Shown: piece by piece, positions 25,537 to 35,610 of the stretch
Numbering within the stretch: the stretch's first letter is position 1
Layout of the letters: each line of letters begins with the position of its first letter
Assembly (NCBI GenBank): GCA_965662365.1
Contig: CBFIHR010000008.1
Coordinates: 1 to 64,000 of the forward strand
Reading direction: 5' to 3'
DNA from: CAWVWD01 sp965662365
GTDB taxonomy: Bacteria > Bacteroidota > Bacteroidia > Chitinophagales > Saprospiraceae
Length of the DNA stretch: 64,000 nt
Notes under the pieces: model-generated
Told to the model about the DNA's origin: nothing
Database searches by the model: none
The model's input: only the letters and a program-made list of their open reading frames with translations
Position numbers and translations under genes: made by a program

Positions 25537-26369
25537 GATTTTTTAGTTTTCAGAAGGCAGTTTTTAGCTTGTTTCCATAACTCAATGATTTTAAAAACTG
25601 CCCGCTTAATGATCAAAGCGTAAACAGTTGATTACAATCTGCTTACTAATATTTTATTTCGGTGCTTAAATATTTTTTGAATTTTACTTTGTAGTGATTG
25701 CTTCCAACGCACTACACTTTCTATTAGTCAAATCCCGTGCAAATCCGATTTTAATACCTAAATTTTAATAAAATGATTTATCCTAAATGATAAAAAAAAG
25801 ATTGTTTTTTAGATTATTAGTAATAATTCAAGCTAAAATTGATATTATTTTAAATAAAGTATTTTTATTTTATTAAAATAACAATAATTGATACCATGCC
25901 AAAAAAATATTCTGTAGATGTAATGACTTATAAAGCAGAATTTATGACTTATAGGCTAATAATATATTGAAAATATAAATAAAATATAATTATAAGTTGT
26001 AAAATGTTAAATAGTAAATTATTATTTTGAATATAAAGGTGTTTTATGGTTTTAGCTAATTTTTAAAATTAAAAACCTTCAAAATGATTAAATAAGTACC
26101 TTTTAAAAGCAGAATTTCTGACATTTAACAAAATTTAGTTTGGTATTAAATTAAAAATTAAAAAAATAATATGGTTAAATTTATTTATGTGTAATTAAAT
26201 TTTGATATTTTTTATAATTTTTATAAAAAGCTATTTTTTAAAGTTGAAATAGATTTTCACCAAATGAAACCATTTGATAACAAACTCAATTAGCAGAGTG
26301 TTAAAACTAATTGATTCAATAAATTCAAAATATCAATAATTTTTAAGCAATTGCATTAATCCTTAATAA
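25537..26369. other. Long very AT-rich intergenic region
   Basis: About 830 bases between divergent genes hold no frame above about 25 codons, no strong hairpin and no clear TAnnTTTG box. Long A/T tracts dominate from 25800 to 26370. It must contain promoters for both sides, but I cannot locate them. Confidence 0.5.
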
Positions 26370-28202
26370 ATGAGTAGAAGAAAAAACGAAAAAAAATCCT
26401 TCAAAGAACAGTTTGAAGCCCTACGAAATTTGCCGAAGTTTTTCCAAATGATCTGGGAAACAAGCCCTGCATTAACTTTGGCGAATGTCGGCTTGCGTTT
26501 ATTGCGTTCCGTGATTCCGTTGGCAATGTTATATGTTGGAAAGTTATTGATAGATGAAGTGATTCGTATTATTCCGTTGTATCAAAGTGGCGAAGCGATG
26601 GAATATCGCTTTTTGTGGATTCTAGTTTTATCAGAATTAGGCTTGGCGATTTTATCGGATTTTATAGGTCGAGTTGTGACGCTATTTGATAGTTTATTAG
26701 GCGATTTATTTTCTAATAATACTTCCGTAAAACTAATCAGACACGCTGCGACTTTAGATTTGTATCAATTTGAAAATGCAGATTTTTATGATAAATTAGA
26801 ACGTGCAAGACGACAAACGGTCAGTAGGGTAGTGTTGATGTCGCAAGTTTTGACACAGTTACAAGATATAATTACAGTTGTGTCGTTAGGTGTTGGCTTA
26901 ATTTATTTTAATGCTTGGCTGATTTTGATTTTGTTGTTAGCCGTTATTCCATTGTTTTTGGGCGAATCACATTTTAATCAGGCAACTTATTCTTTATCAA
27001 GAAGTTGGACACCTGAACGGAGAGAGTTAGATTATTTGCGATACATCGGAGCAAGTGATGTTACCGCAAAGGAAATTAAGATTTTTGGTTTAGCTGATTT
27101 TTTAGCAAATCGTTTTAAGAAGATTTCGGATAATTACTACGAAGCCAATAAAAAAATTGCTGTCAAGCGAGCTTTTTGGGGTGTTTTGTTTTCGAGCATC
27201 GGAACGATAACTTATTATGGTGCTTATATTTTTATTATTATTCAAACAATCGGTGGCTTAATTACAGTCGGAACGTTAACTTTTTTATCGGGGTCATTTA
27301 AGCGAATGCACAACATGATGGAAGGTATTATGACCCGTTTCACACGAATTGCCGATAGTGCCTTGTATTTACAGGATTTGTTTGATTTTTTTGCCATTGA
27401 GCCGCAAATAAAATCTAATAGCGAATCGAAACAAATTCCAAATCCAATTAAAGAAGGTTTCACATTTGAAAATGTGAGTTTTAAATATCCTGAATCCGAA
27501 AGATGGGCGATTCGGAATGTATCATTTCACTTGGCGAAAGATGAAAAATTGGCTTTAGTTGGTGAAAATGGAGCAGGAAAAACAACTTTAGTTAAATTAT
27601 TAGCTCGTTTATACGAACCTACCGAGGGACGAATTTTATTAGATGGTGTTGATTTACGAGCGTACAACTTAGAGGACTTACGTCAAAATGTGGGCGTGAT
27701 ATTTCAAGATTATGTCCGCTTTCAAATGTCGGCTTCTGATAATATTGCGATTGGTAAAATCGATCAAAAAACAAATCAATCATTAATCACAACGGCGGCG
27801 AACAAGAGTTTGGCGAATACCGTAATTGATAAGTTACCCGAAGGTTATGAGCAGTTCTTAGGAAAACGTTTTCATAATGGCGTGGAATTGTCGGGCGGTG
27901 AATGGCAGAAAGTAGCGTTGGCTCGTGCGTATATGCGAGATGCACAATTGTTAATTTTGGATGAACCGACTTCGGCTTTAGATGCTCGTTCAGAACATGA
28001 AGTATTTTTACGTTTTGCAGATTTGATTAAAGATAAAGCAGCCGTTTTGATTTCTCATAGATTTTCGACAGTTCGCATGGCAGATAGAATTTTATTACTA
28101 GAAAATGGTCAAAAGAAAGAGTTAGGAAGTCACGAAGAATTATTAGCCTTAGGTGGAAAATATGCGGAGTTGTTCCGATTACAAGCACAAGGTTATTTAT
28201 AG
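26370..28202 (+). CDS. ABC transporter, fused permease and ATPase (exporter type)
   Basis: A 610-residue half-transporter that should dimerise in the inner membrane and export a hydrophobic substrate. Residues about 30-340 form six transmembrane helices; the ATPase part follows. Walker A is GENGAGKTT near residue 397, the signature is LSGGEWQKVALARA near 506, and Walker B is LLILDEPTSALD near 527. The substrate is not evident; MsbA-like lipid flippases and peptide or drug exporters share this layout. It stands alone, with a hairpin terminator behind it. Confidence 0.88.
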   Translation: MSRRKNEKKSFKEQFEALRNLPKFFQMIWETSPALTLANVGLRLLRSVIPLAMLYVGKLLIDEVIRIIPLYQSGEAMEYRFLWILVLSELGLAILSDFIGRVVTLFDSLLGDLFSNNTSVKLIRHAATLDLYQFENADFYDKLERARRQTVSRVVLMSQVLTQLQDIITVVSLGVGLIYFNAWLILILLLAVIPLFLGESHFNQATYSLSRSWTPERRELDYLRYIGASDVTAKEIKIFGLADFLANRFKKISDNYYEANKKIAVKRAFWGVLFSSIGTITYYGAYIFIIIQTIGGLITVGTLTFLSGSFKRMHNMMEGIMTRFTRIADSALYLQDLFDFFAIEPQIKSNSESKQIPNPIKEGFTFENVSFKYPESERWAIRNVSFHLAKDEKLALVGENGAGKTTLVKLLARLYEPTEGRILLDGVDLRAYNLEDLRQNVGVIFQDYVRFQMSASDNIAIGKIDQKTNQSLITTAANKSLANTVIDKLPEGYEQFLGKRFHNGVELSGGEWQKVALARAYMRDAQLLILDEPTSALDARSEHEVFLRFADLIKDKAAVLISHRFSTVRMADRILLLENGQKKELGSHEELLALGGKYAELFRLQAQGYL

Positions 28203-28368
28203 TAATGGAGGCGTTTGCGTATCGTATATGACAAACTTTTTATTTTATAAGTCGTTCTTTTGCAAAATGATAAAGCAAATTATACAACAATCGTAATTTC
28301 ATGATTATTATTATTAGGGTATCTACTTTTGTAACAAGAAATTAAGGTATTTTGGTGTTCAAATGACT

Positions 28369-28398
28369 ACGCCTCTATTCTAAACAGAACAGAGGCGT
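28369..28398. terminator. Terminator between ABC exporter and OMP genes
   Basis: A 13-bp stem with one mismatch (28369-28381 with 28386-28398) and an AAAC loop, between convergent genes. Confidence 0.7.
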
Positions 28399-28464
28399 TA
28401 TTTATTCATTCATTCATTTATTATTCATTTACCTATACTTGTCTTGCGATGAATTCGGTCGGTT

Positions 28465-29217
28465 TTACCATACCGTTGCCAACAATCCAACTTTTAAACC
28501 CCAAACATAGTTACGTGAAGCGGCATAATTATTTCTTAAATCAGGAAAACGCCAGTCACGAGCGTTGAGATCAGAAATACCCCAAGTTAATCGAGATTCT
28601 GCCGTTAAAATTAAATAATCGCTTAATTCAAACGCTGCACCGAATCCACTTGCCAAGGCTAAATCGAAGCCATTGAATAGTTCTAAGTCTGACGTATATT
28701 CAGGGTGTCTTTGATTCAAAGGGTTATAGGCAAAATCATTATGGTATTCCTCAAAACTCATTGTTGAGCCGTTGACGACATACTCTGATTTGGCACTTTG
28801 TAGAAAACCAAATTGTGGTCCTGCCACAAAGTATAAATCTGGAGCGATTTGACTTCTGCTATAATTTGTAAAAGTGTACTTAAAAAATATCGGTATTTGA
28901 ACGTAGTTTAATGATACATATTTATAAACGTCAATTGTATTTTGCGTACCAAAATAAGTTTGTCCCTGAAAACCGTAGTTACCTTCTATTTGGAGGCCCA
29001 AGTTTTCATACCAATTGATGTTAAATGTAACTCCTGCAGTATATGCAGAGGTCGGCTGAAAAGTCATTTCGGGCGCACCATAGTTATTTTGTTCGGCGAT
29101 TAAAGACAGACCGCTGAGTACAGAGCCGCCGACATTAATGCTTGAAATAGATGTTACCTGTGCTTGTGCTGATGTTACTATGAATGCGGATAATACAAAA
29201 TATAAAATGTGTTTCAT
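28465..29217 (-). CDS. Outer-membrane beta-barrel protein, PorT-like
   Basis: A 250-residue exported protein with a signal peptide (cleavage near AQAQ, residue 20). It shows alternating aromatic/hydrophobic strands, as in the small eight-strand barrels of the outer-membrane beta-barrel/PorT family of Bacteroidota (NINWYENLGLQIEGNYGFQGQ, YVQIPIFFKYTF, LYFVAGPQFGFLQ, and a terminal WGLKVGLLATVW). The aromatic last residue suits BAM insertion. Function is not known, and it is monocistronic. Confidence 0.75.
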   Translation of the reverse strand: MKHILYFVLSAFIVTSAQAQVTSISSINVGGSVLSGLSLIAEQNNYGAPEMTFQPTSAYTAGVTFNINWYENLGLQIEGNYGFQGQTYFGTQNTIDVYKYVSLNYVQIPIFFKYTFTNYSRSQIAPDLYFVAGPQFGFLQSAKSEYVVNGSTMSFEEYHNDFAYNPLNQRHPEYTSDLELFNGFDLALASGFGAAFELSDYLILTAESRLTWGISDLNARDWRFPDLRNNYAASRNYVWGLKVGLLATVW

Positions 29218-29473
29218 AAAGTAATTTTTTTCTGAATCGTGATAATTTCAAAATCAAATTATTGTTGGTATAAAGTTGTTTTGAAAGTTATTAAGGTTTT
29301 ATTTTGACACTAAGTAATAAATGATTTTGTAATTCTCCAACATTATTGAGTTCTTGTTGGGTTTTTTAATTAAAAATAGTAGAATTACATTTCGATCATT
29401 CAGACTTAAAGGTCTATTTATTTTATGAAATAAATTGTACAAACGTTAATATAATGCCTTATCTTATAGAATA

Positions 29474-29503
29474 TTGTATAAAATTTCAATTTCATTACTT
29501 TTG
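29474..29503 (+). promoter_or_regulatory. Promoter for the ABC-F gene
   Basis: TTG at 29474-29476 and TACTTTTG at 29496-29503 with 19 nt between, 75 nt before the start codon. The rest of 29218-29577 shows nothing else. Confidence 0.6.
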
Positions 29504-29577
29504 TGATAAAGTTAATAATGGCGTGAAGTGTGATTGGGTAGAAAAAATTTAGAAACATAGGATAATTTAATTGATAT

Positions 29578-31524
29578 ATGATTTCAGTTACAAACTTAAC
29601 AGTTCAGTATGGCAATCGAATTTTATTCGACAATGTCAATTTCAAAGTTGATGTACGAGATAGAATTGGATTGGTCGGGCGAAACGGAGCAGGAAAATCT
29701 ACTTTGTTAAAAATAATTGCGGGTTTTCAGTCAGGAGATGAAGGGACTGTTAGGATTCCTAACAATGCTACCTTGGGTTTTTTGCATCAAGATTTACAAT
29801 TGCCGAAAGGCAAAACGGTGCTTGAGGAAGCACTGACGGCATTTGCAGAAGCTAAGAAAATCGAAAAACGAATCGAACAAATCAATATCGAACTGGGAGA
29901 ACGAACAGATTATGAAAGTGATAGCTATTTGCAATTGGTGACAGATTTGGCAGACGCAACGGATCGGTTTCAACTCTTGGGTGGTAATAAGGCGGAGGCA
30001 GAAGCGGAACGAATTTTATCTGGTTTGGGTTTTAAGTCTTCGGATATGAACCGTTTAACAGATGAGTTTTCGGGAGGATGGAAAATGAGGGTTGAATTAG
30101 CTAAAATCTTGTTGCGACAACCGGATTATATGCTATTAGATGAGCCTACTAATCACCTGGATATTGAGTCTATTATTTGGTTAGAGCGATTTTTGAAAGA
30201 TTATTCGGGGGCGATTATTACAATTTCTCACGACAAGACTTTTTTAGATGGCATCACGAATCGAACGGTTGAAATAGAACTGGGAAAAGTCTATGATTAC
30301 AAAGCGGCTTACTCTAAATATCGAGTGATGCGAGTTGAGCGGAAGGCACTACAGGAAGCTGCATTCAAAAATCAACAAAAAATTATTGCAGAAAAAGAGC
30401 GAACGATTAGTCGATTTATGGCGAAGGCTAATAAAACGAAAATGGCTCAGTCGATGCAAAAACAGCTGGATAAAATGGAACGTATTACCTTGGAAAGTGA
30501 GGATACGGCAGCGATGAAAATCACGTTTCCACCTGCACCTCGTTCTGGTCAAGTTGTTGTCAGTGTTAATAAATTAACGAAAAAGTATGATGCTTTAACA
30601 GTTTTGAATGAAGTTGATTTTGAGATGAATCGTGGTGATCGGGTGGCATTTGTTGGGCAAAATGGGCAAGGAAAGACGACTTTGTCTAAGATTATCGCTC
30701 AAGTTGAGTCGATTTCTGGTGGTGAATGTAAGCTGGGCTACAACGTAGAAATCGGGTACTACGCTCAAAATCAAGCAGAGGCTATGTTTCCGAACTCGAC
30801 AGTATTGCAAACGATGGAAGGTATTGCACCTGAAAGTATGCGGACAAAGGTACGGTCGATTTTGGGAGCGTTTATGTTTAGCGGTGAAGATGTGGACAAG
30901 AAGGTAAAAGTACTTTCGGGTGGAGAACGAGCGAGGTTGTCGTTAGCTTGTTTGTTACTGAAACCGTTCAATTTACTTATTTTAGATGAGCCGACGAATC
31001 ACTTGGATATGATTTCTAAAGAGGTGTTAAAACAGGCCTTGAATCAGTATGAAGGTTCGTTGATTGTGGTATCGCATGATAGAGATTTTTTGCAAGGGTT
31101 GACTAATAAAACGTTGGAGTTTAGAGATCAAAAGTTGCATCATTATATCGGTGATGTGTACGCTTTTTTGGAGAAACGGGCAGTAGATGATATGCGTGAT
31201 GTCGAGAAAAAGACACAAGCTATCATTTCCACGAAAGTGGAGAAAAAGACAAAGTTGACTTATGAGGAGCAAAAGGCATTACAACGGGAGCGACGACGAT
31301 TAGAAAAAGGAGTCGAAAAGGCGGAGCGACGGATCGAGAAATTAGAAAATTCGATTAGAGAAATCGAACTAAAAATGGCTAAACCTGAGTTTTATGGCTC
31401 GCCTGATGAAGCTGAAGTTATTGAAAAGTATCAGAAGGCGAAAGAGCAGTTAGAGGAAACAATGGAAAATTGGGAAAATGCCCAGTTCGACCTGGAAGTG
31501 TTTTTAGAGGAAAATGAGGAGTAA
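29578..31524 (+). CDS. ABC-F family ATPase, ribosome-associated type
   Basis: A 648-residue soluble protein with two ABC domains and no membrane segment. Walker A motifs are GRNGAGKSTLL (about 34) and GQNGQGKTTLS (about 360); signatures are SGGWKMRVELA (about 164) and LSGGERARLSLA (about 446). The linker between domains (about 240-315, rich in Arg/Lys with SRFMAKANKTKMAQSMQKQ) is the P-site tRNA interaction arm of ABC-F factors. A charged coiled coil forms the C-terminus (about 560-648), as in Uup/YfmR-like members. It probably rescues or tunes stalled ribosomes; antibiotic protection cannot be told from sequence. Confidence 0.9.
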   Translation: MISVTNLTVQYGNRILFDNVNFKVDVRDRIGLVGRNGAGKSTLLKIIAGFQSGDEGTVRIPNNATLGFLHQDLQLPKGKTVLEEALTAFAEAKKIEKRIEQINIELGERTDYESDSYLQLVTDLADATDRFQLLGGNKAEAEAERILSGLGFKSSDMNRLTDEFSGGWKMRVELAKILLRQPDYMLLDEPTNHLDIESIIWLERFLKDYSGAIITISHDKTFLDGITNRTVEIELGKVYDYKAAYSKYRVMRVERKALQEAAFKNQQKIIAEKERTISRFMAKANKTKMAQSMQKQLDKMERITLESEDTAAMKITFPPAPRSGQVVVSVNKLTKKYDALTVLNEVDFEMNRGDRVAFVGQNGQGKTTLSKIIAQVESISGGECKLGYNVEIGYYAQNQAEAMFPNSTVLQTMEGIAPESMRTKVRSILGAFMFSGEDVDKKVKVLSGGERARLSLACLLLKPFNLLILDEPTNHLDMISKEVLKQALNQYEGSLIVVSHDRDFLQGLTNKTLEFRDQKLHHYIGDVYAFLEKRAVDDMRDVEKKTQAIISTKVEKKTKLTYEEQKALQRERRRLEKGVEKAERRIEKLENSIREIELKMAKPEFYGSPDEAEVIEKYQKAKEQLEETMENWENAQFDLEVFLEENEE

Positions 31525-31960
31525 TTATTTTTTGAAAATAGGTCGTTCGGATAGAATTATAAGAGATGAATCTGTGTCAAAAGTTATAAAATTGAATGTG
31601 TAAATATTTTATCTTAGCTTTTGATACAGCCTCTTCAATTATTTTATAATAAACAATGTTCCATTTCGAAGCGATTCGTCACAGCATTTTTTAGTTGTAC
31701 ATCGTTTTAAAAGATCATATCTTATTCATGAGTTAAGCGTCTAAGTCTTTTGTAAAAAATATTCAAAATATCCCGAAGTAAGTATCAAAATAGGCATTTG
31801 TACGTTCTTTAATCGTTATTGTCTATTAAAGTAATTGAAAAATCATATAATTTTAGTTTGAGCTAAAGTTATTCTGCGTGCAAAGACGAAAACTAATAAT
31901 ATAAAGCTACAATAGTGAACCAAAAAGTGACGATTCAAAATTTCATAAAACATTATCACC
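31525..31960. other. Intergenic region without a visible gene
   Basis: About 435 bases between the ABC-F and serpin genes. No hairpin terminator, strong promoter box or frame of useful size was found. Confidence 0.5.
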
Positions 31961-33757
31961 ATGAAAATTACTAAAAAGTTAATTACTCTATTTATCCCAA
32001 TTTTATTTAGTGTATCCGTATTTGCACAAGTGCAAATGGAAAAAGGAAGTATTCAATTTTCTTTTGATATGTATAAAAAAATAAAATTATCAGAGGATAA
32101 TAGTAATATTTTCTTTTCGCCGATGAGCGTATCGAGTGCTTTTACGGTGCCTTACGCTGCTGCGTCGGGTTTGACTAAAAAACAGATTGAAAGTGTTTTG
32201 TATTATGACGATAACCCTAAGAAAAGTTTAAAACAACATAAAGATTTTAGTAGACGTTTGGAGAGTTCAAATGATGTGACGATTAGCTTGGCAAACGGCT
32301 TATGGATCGATGAATCAATGCCTATTAATCCATCTTTTCAACGAATGGTGAAACAATTTACAGGAAAAGACGAAATTCATAGAGTGAGTTTCGCAAAAGA
32401 GCACGAAGGGTGTAGAAGTCAGATTAATCAATGGGTCGAGGACAATACGGAGCAAAATATTAAGGAGTTGATTCCAGAGAATGGAGTCAATGAATTAACT
32501 CGTTTTGTGATGTCGAATGCGATTTATTTTAAAGGTGATTGGCAAACAAAGTTCGAGGAACAATTAACTGCTACGAATGGGTTTTATGGACCAAATAAGG
32601 AAGTGATACCAACTCAATTTATGACGAAAGCAGTGACCGATCATAAGTATTATGAAAATGATAAAGTTCAGATTTTAGAATTACCGTATAAAGGTGAATC
32701 AATATCAATGGTAATTGTTTTACCTCGATTTGAAAATGGTTTAGAAACGATTGAAAATAGTTTATCGGTCGTCACTTATAAAAAATGGTTGGATGCTATG
32801 ACCAAAAGGCCAGTTGTAGTTGCTTTGCCAAAATTCAATATGAAAATTCAATATGATTTACGTTCGATTTTTCGTAAAATGGGCTTGAAAGAGCCTTTCA
32901 CTGATGCGGCTACTTTTGATAAAATGACGCCAAAAGGTGGTTTGAAATTGACGAAAGTCTATCATCAATCATTCATTGTGGTGTCAGAATCAGGAACGGA
33001 GGCTGCCGGAGCAACGATTGGTGTCGGAACTATAAAAGGACCAAAGCCAAAACCGGCTTACTTCAATGCGAATCAACCGTTTTTATTTTTTATTAAAGAT
33101 AATCAAACGGACATGATTTTGTTTATGGGACGATTGACTAAGCCGAGTTTTAGCGATAAAGTGATGTATTCGAACGAACAACCGCCTCGTTTTCCGTCGA
33201 TTAATATTCCTGAATCGGATCAAGTTCATTTTGTCGAAAAAGGAGAATCGTTATACGGTATTTCTAAAAAATATGGTGTTAAAATAGAACAAATTCAGCG
33301 ACTGAATAATATGAAAAGTAATGTGGTGAGGATTGGTCAAGAGTTGTTGATTCAAGAAGGAGAAAAAAGTCAAAATGAAAAACCCGCTCCGATTGTGATT
33401 ATGGCCTCAAATGATATACACGAAGTTCATCCTGGCGAAAGCTTATTTTCTATTTCACGAAAGTATAAGTTATCTATTGACAAATTAAAAGAGTTGAATG
33501 GTCTGGTTGACAACACGATAATAATCGGACAAAAATTGGTGGTACAAGAAAATGTACAGAAAGCACCAATGCCAAAACCAGAAATCAAGCCAGAGCGAAA
33601 GTTAACCTTAGTGACTGATAAGATGTATAAAGTTAAGAAAGGCGATACGCTTTGGAAAATCGCCAATCAACACAAACTATCCGTTCCACAGTTAAAAAAA
33701 ATGAATAATTTGGTGGATAATATGCTGAATATCGGTCAAGAGTTGAGAGTACAATAG
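31961..33757 (+). CDS. Secreted serpin fused to three LysM domains
   Basis: A 598-residue exported protein: signal peptide to about residue 23, a serpin fold (about 25-397), then LysM domains at about 422-464, 486-528 and 555-597 separated by Pro/Lys-rich linkers. Serpins trap serine or cysteine proteases by suicide cleavage. The hinge ESGTEAAGATIGVG (from Glu343) has the small residues required for inhibitory insertion. Aligning it with alpha-1-antitrypsin sets P1 at Lys359 and P1' at Gly360, which suggests a trypsin-like target. LysM binds peptidoglycan, so the inhibitor should be held at the cell wall. SNAIYFKGDW, FMGRLTKPS and other serpin-core motifs are intact. Confidence 0.9.
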   Translation: MKITKKLITLFIPILFSVSVFAQVQMEKGSIQFSFDMYKKIKLSEDNSNIFFSPMSVSSAFTVPYAAASGLTKKQIESVLYYDDNPKKSLKQHKDFSRRLESSNDVTISLANGLWIDESMPINPSFQRMVKQFTGKDEIHRVSFAKEHEGCRSQINQWVEDNTEQNIKELIPENGVNELTRFVMSNAIYFKGDWQTKFEEQLTATNGFYGPNKEVIPTQFMTKAVTDHKYYENDKVQILELPYKGESISMVIVLPRFENGLETIENSLSVVTYKKWLDAMTKRPVVVALPKFNMKIQYDLRSIFRKMGLKEPFTDAATFDKMTPKGGLKLTKVYHQSFIVVSESGTEAAGATIGVGTIKGPKPKPAYFNANQPFLFFIKDNQTDMILFMGRLTKPSFSDKVMYSNEQPPRFPSINIPESDQVHFVEKGESLYGISKKYGVKIEQIQRLNNMKSNVVRIGQELLIQEGEKSQNEKPAPIVIMASNDIHEVHPGESLFSISRKYKLSIDKLKELNGLVDNTIIIGQKLVVQENVQKAPMPKPEIKPERKLTLVTDKMYKVKKGDTLWKIANQHKLSVPQLKKMNNLVDNMLNIGQELRVQ

Positions 33758-33796
33758 CATAAAAGAAAGTCAGAAGTTAGCGATTATTCGAGGTTG

Positions 33797-33845
33797 TTTA
33801 GAAAAGTGTGTCAAATTCAAATGATGATTTGATACACTTTCTAAA
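33797..33845 (+). terminator. Hairpin after the serpin gene
   Basis: About 19 bp with one bulge and a G-T pair (33797-33816 with 33827-33845), 40 nt after the stop codon. Confidence 0.65.
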
Positions 33846-33875
33846 ACGAAGCATAATCCATTTTAAAGCCGCATT

Positions 33876-34092
33876 TTATTCCTCTAAAATTACCTTAATT
33901 GCCTTTTCCAGTAGCTTATCACGACGATTTTTGACGCCTTCAATCGTCGTATGAATCACAAAATGATACCGACACGTTGTGTTTCTGTTCCGTCAGGATA
34001 ATACAGACCGATTCAAATGATTGACTTGCTAAAAATAGTGGCTGATGTTAATTCAAATAATTTCACCACATTTTATATCGAAAACTAAATCA
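33876..34092 (-). pseudogene. Decayed protein-coding remnant
   Basis: On the minus strand a coherent C-terminal sequence can be read only by repairing one in-frame stop and one frameshift: KLFELTSATIFSKSII, stop, IGLYYPDGTETQRVG, frame change, YHFVIHTTIEGVKNRRDKLL and on to a stop at 33876. There is no start codon. The residue pattern is protein-like, but I cannot name the family. The remaining sequence to 34210 is AT-rich without a gene. Confidence 0.35.
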
Positions 34093-34212
34093 AAACCCAA
34101 ATAACAAAAACTTAAAAAAACGATTTTCGAAATTATTCCCGATGTTTCGAGATAGGCTAATTATTAAATTTTTATTATTCAAAATATTGATAATCAATTA
34201 TTTATAATAAAT

Positions 34213-34248
34213 TTTGTTATAACAAATAGAAAATAAAATTTACCTTTG
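34213..34248 (+). promoter_or_regulatory. Promoter for the ATP-grasp gene at 34357
   Basis: TTTG at 34213-34216 and TACCTTTG at 34241-34248. The leader carries the hairpin at 34300-34319 and two heptamers. Confidence 0.5.
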
Positions 34249-34299
34249 TGGCGATTTTTGTTAATTGATTAATTTGTTAATTGGTGGAAAATACTAATC

Positions 34300-34319
34300 C
34301 CTCCCGAGGACTCGGGAGG
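34300..34319. repeat. CCTCCCGAG palindrome
   Basis: A perfect 9-bp inverted repeat with a 2-nt loop in the leader of the ATP-grasp gene. It is GC-rich, unlike its surroundings, and looks like a dispersed element. Confidence 0.65.
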
Positions 34320-34332
34320 AATAAATGACAAA

Positions 34333-34346
34333 CTAATCGCTAATCA
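34333..34346 (+). repeat. Heptamer repeat before the ATP-grasp gene
   Basis: CTAATCG CTAATCA in tandem, ending 10 nt before the start codon. Confidence 0.6.
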
Positions 34347-34356
34347 CTAAAAAAGA

Positions 34357-35544
34357 ATGACAATACTTTGTGTTTCAAGCTATTTTAAAGGTTCCAAATT
34401 TATGACTGCTGCCAAAGCAGAAGGAGCAACCGTTTATTTATTGACTTCTATAAGTTTGAAAGATGAACCGTGGCCAAGAGCAGCTATTGATGAGATGTTT
34501 TATGTGGAGGAAGAAAACGACCAAAACTGGAACATGGCGAATATTATCAAGGGGTTAGCGCATACGATACGCTCCAAAAAAGTGAATAGAATTGTAGCTT
34601 TAGACGATTTTGATGTAGAACGGGCGGCTCAGTTGCGAGAAGAGTTCAGAATCCCAGGTATGGGACAAACAACGGCTCGTTATTTCCGTGACAAATTGGC
34701 AATGCGGGTAAAAGCAGCAGAATCAGGTATCAAAGTACCTGCATTTTCGTCTTTATTCCATGATGCAGATATTCACGAATATACACAAAATGTACCAGCA
34801 CCGTGGTTAGTCAAACCTCGCTCGGAAGCATCAGCAACTGGTATCAAAAAGATTCATTCTGCAGAAGAATTGTGGCAACACTTAGCTACTTTAGGCGATA
34901 GAAGACACGAGTATTTAGTAGAGAAATTTGAGCCAGGAGATGTGTATCACGTAGATGCTTTGTCGCAAGATGGCCAATTGATTTTCTCACGAGTGTCGCA
35001 ATACTTGAACACCCCTTTTGAAGTGGCTCACGGAGGCGGTATTTTTCGTTCGCATATTTGCGAATTTGGTGGCGAAGATGACAAAGCCTTACAAGCGATG
35101 ACAGCAGAAGTCATGTCTGCTTTCGGAATGGTTTTCAGCGCATCACACACGGAGTTTATTAAATCTCACTCGACGGGCGAATTTTACTTTTTAGAAACGT
35201 CCTCAAGAGTCGGTGGCGCTCATTTGGCGGAAATGGTAGAATATTCATCAGGAATTTCACTTTGGGCAGAATGGGCAAAATTAGAAATCGCACAACTTAA
35301 AGGTGAAACCTACGAATTGCCAACTGTGAAAGATGATTATGCAGGAATTGTGGTGTCTTTAATCCGTGATTATCGTGCCGATTATTCGTCATTCAACGAT
35401 AGCGAAATTTGTTGGACAATGGAAAAAGATTATCACATTGGTATTATTATTAAGTCGGATAGTCGCCAACGTATTTTAGGATTATTAGACGGTTATGCAA
35501 AGCGAATTTTTGAAAGTTCACACGCTTCTGCACCTTCGCAATAG
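34357..35544 (+). CDS. ATP-grasp domain enzyme (carboxylate-amine ligase type)
   Basis: A 395-residue cytoplasmic enzyme. The N-terminal part (about 1-105) is a nucleotide-binding-like lid (ILCVSSYFKGSKFMTAAKAEGATVYLLT). The ATP-grasp core (about 110-310) has PWLVKPRSEASATGIKKIHS as the ATP lysine loop, HEYLVEKFEPGDVYHVDALS and FYFLETSSRVGGAHLAEMVE, where Glu and Asn/Ser residues bind Mg-ATP. It resembles the biotin carboxylase/PurK-like group of peptide or amide ligases. No partner gene adjoins it on the same strand, so the substrate is unknown. Confidence 0.8.
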   Translation: MTILCVSSYFKGSKFMTAAKAEGATVYLLTSISLKDEPWPRAAIDEMFYVEEENDQNWNMANIIKGLAHTIRSKKVNRIVALDDFDVERAAQLREEFRIPGMGQTTARYFRDKLAMRVKAAESGIKVPAFSSLFHDADIHEYTQNVPAPWLVKPRSEASATGIKKIHSAEELWQHLATLGDRRHEYLVEKFEPGDVYHVDALSQDGQLIFSRVSQYLNTPFEVAHGGGIFRSHICEFGGEDDKALQAMTAEVMSAFGMVFSASHTEFIKSHSTGEFYFLETSSRVGGAHLAEMVEYSSGISLWAEWAKLEIAQLKGETYELPTVKDDYAGIVVSLIRDYRADYSSFNDSEICWTMEKDYHIGIIIKSDSRQRILGLLDGYAKRIFESSHASAPSQ

Positions 35545-35578
35545 CTATTAAGGAATCGAAAGTTATTCAATAAAAAAA

Positions 35579-35610
35579 GTGAGCATTGAATACAAAGTCA
35601 AATGCTCACT
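35579..35610. terminator. Hairpin after the ATP-grasp gene
   Basis: A 10-bp perfect stem (35579-35588 with 35601-35610). The following intergenic stretch to 35929 holds no gene. Confidence 0.6.
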
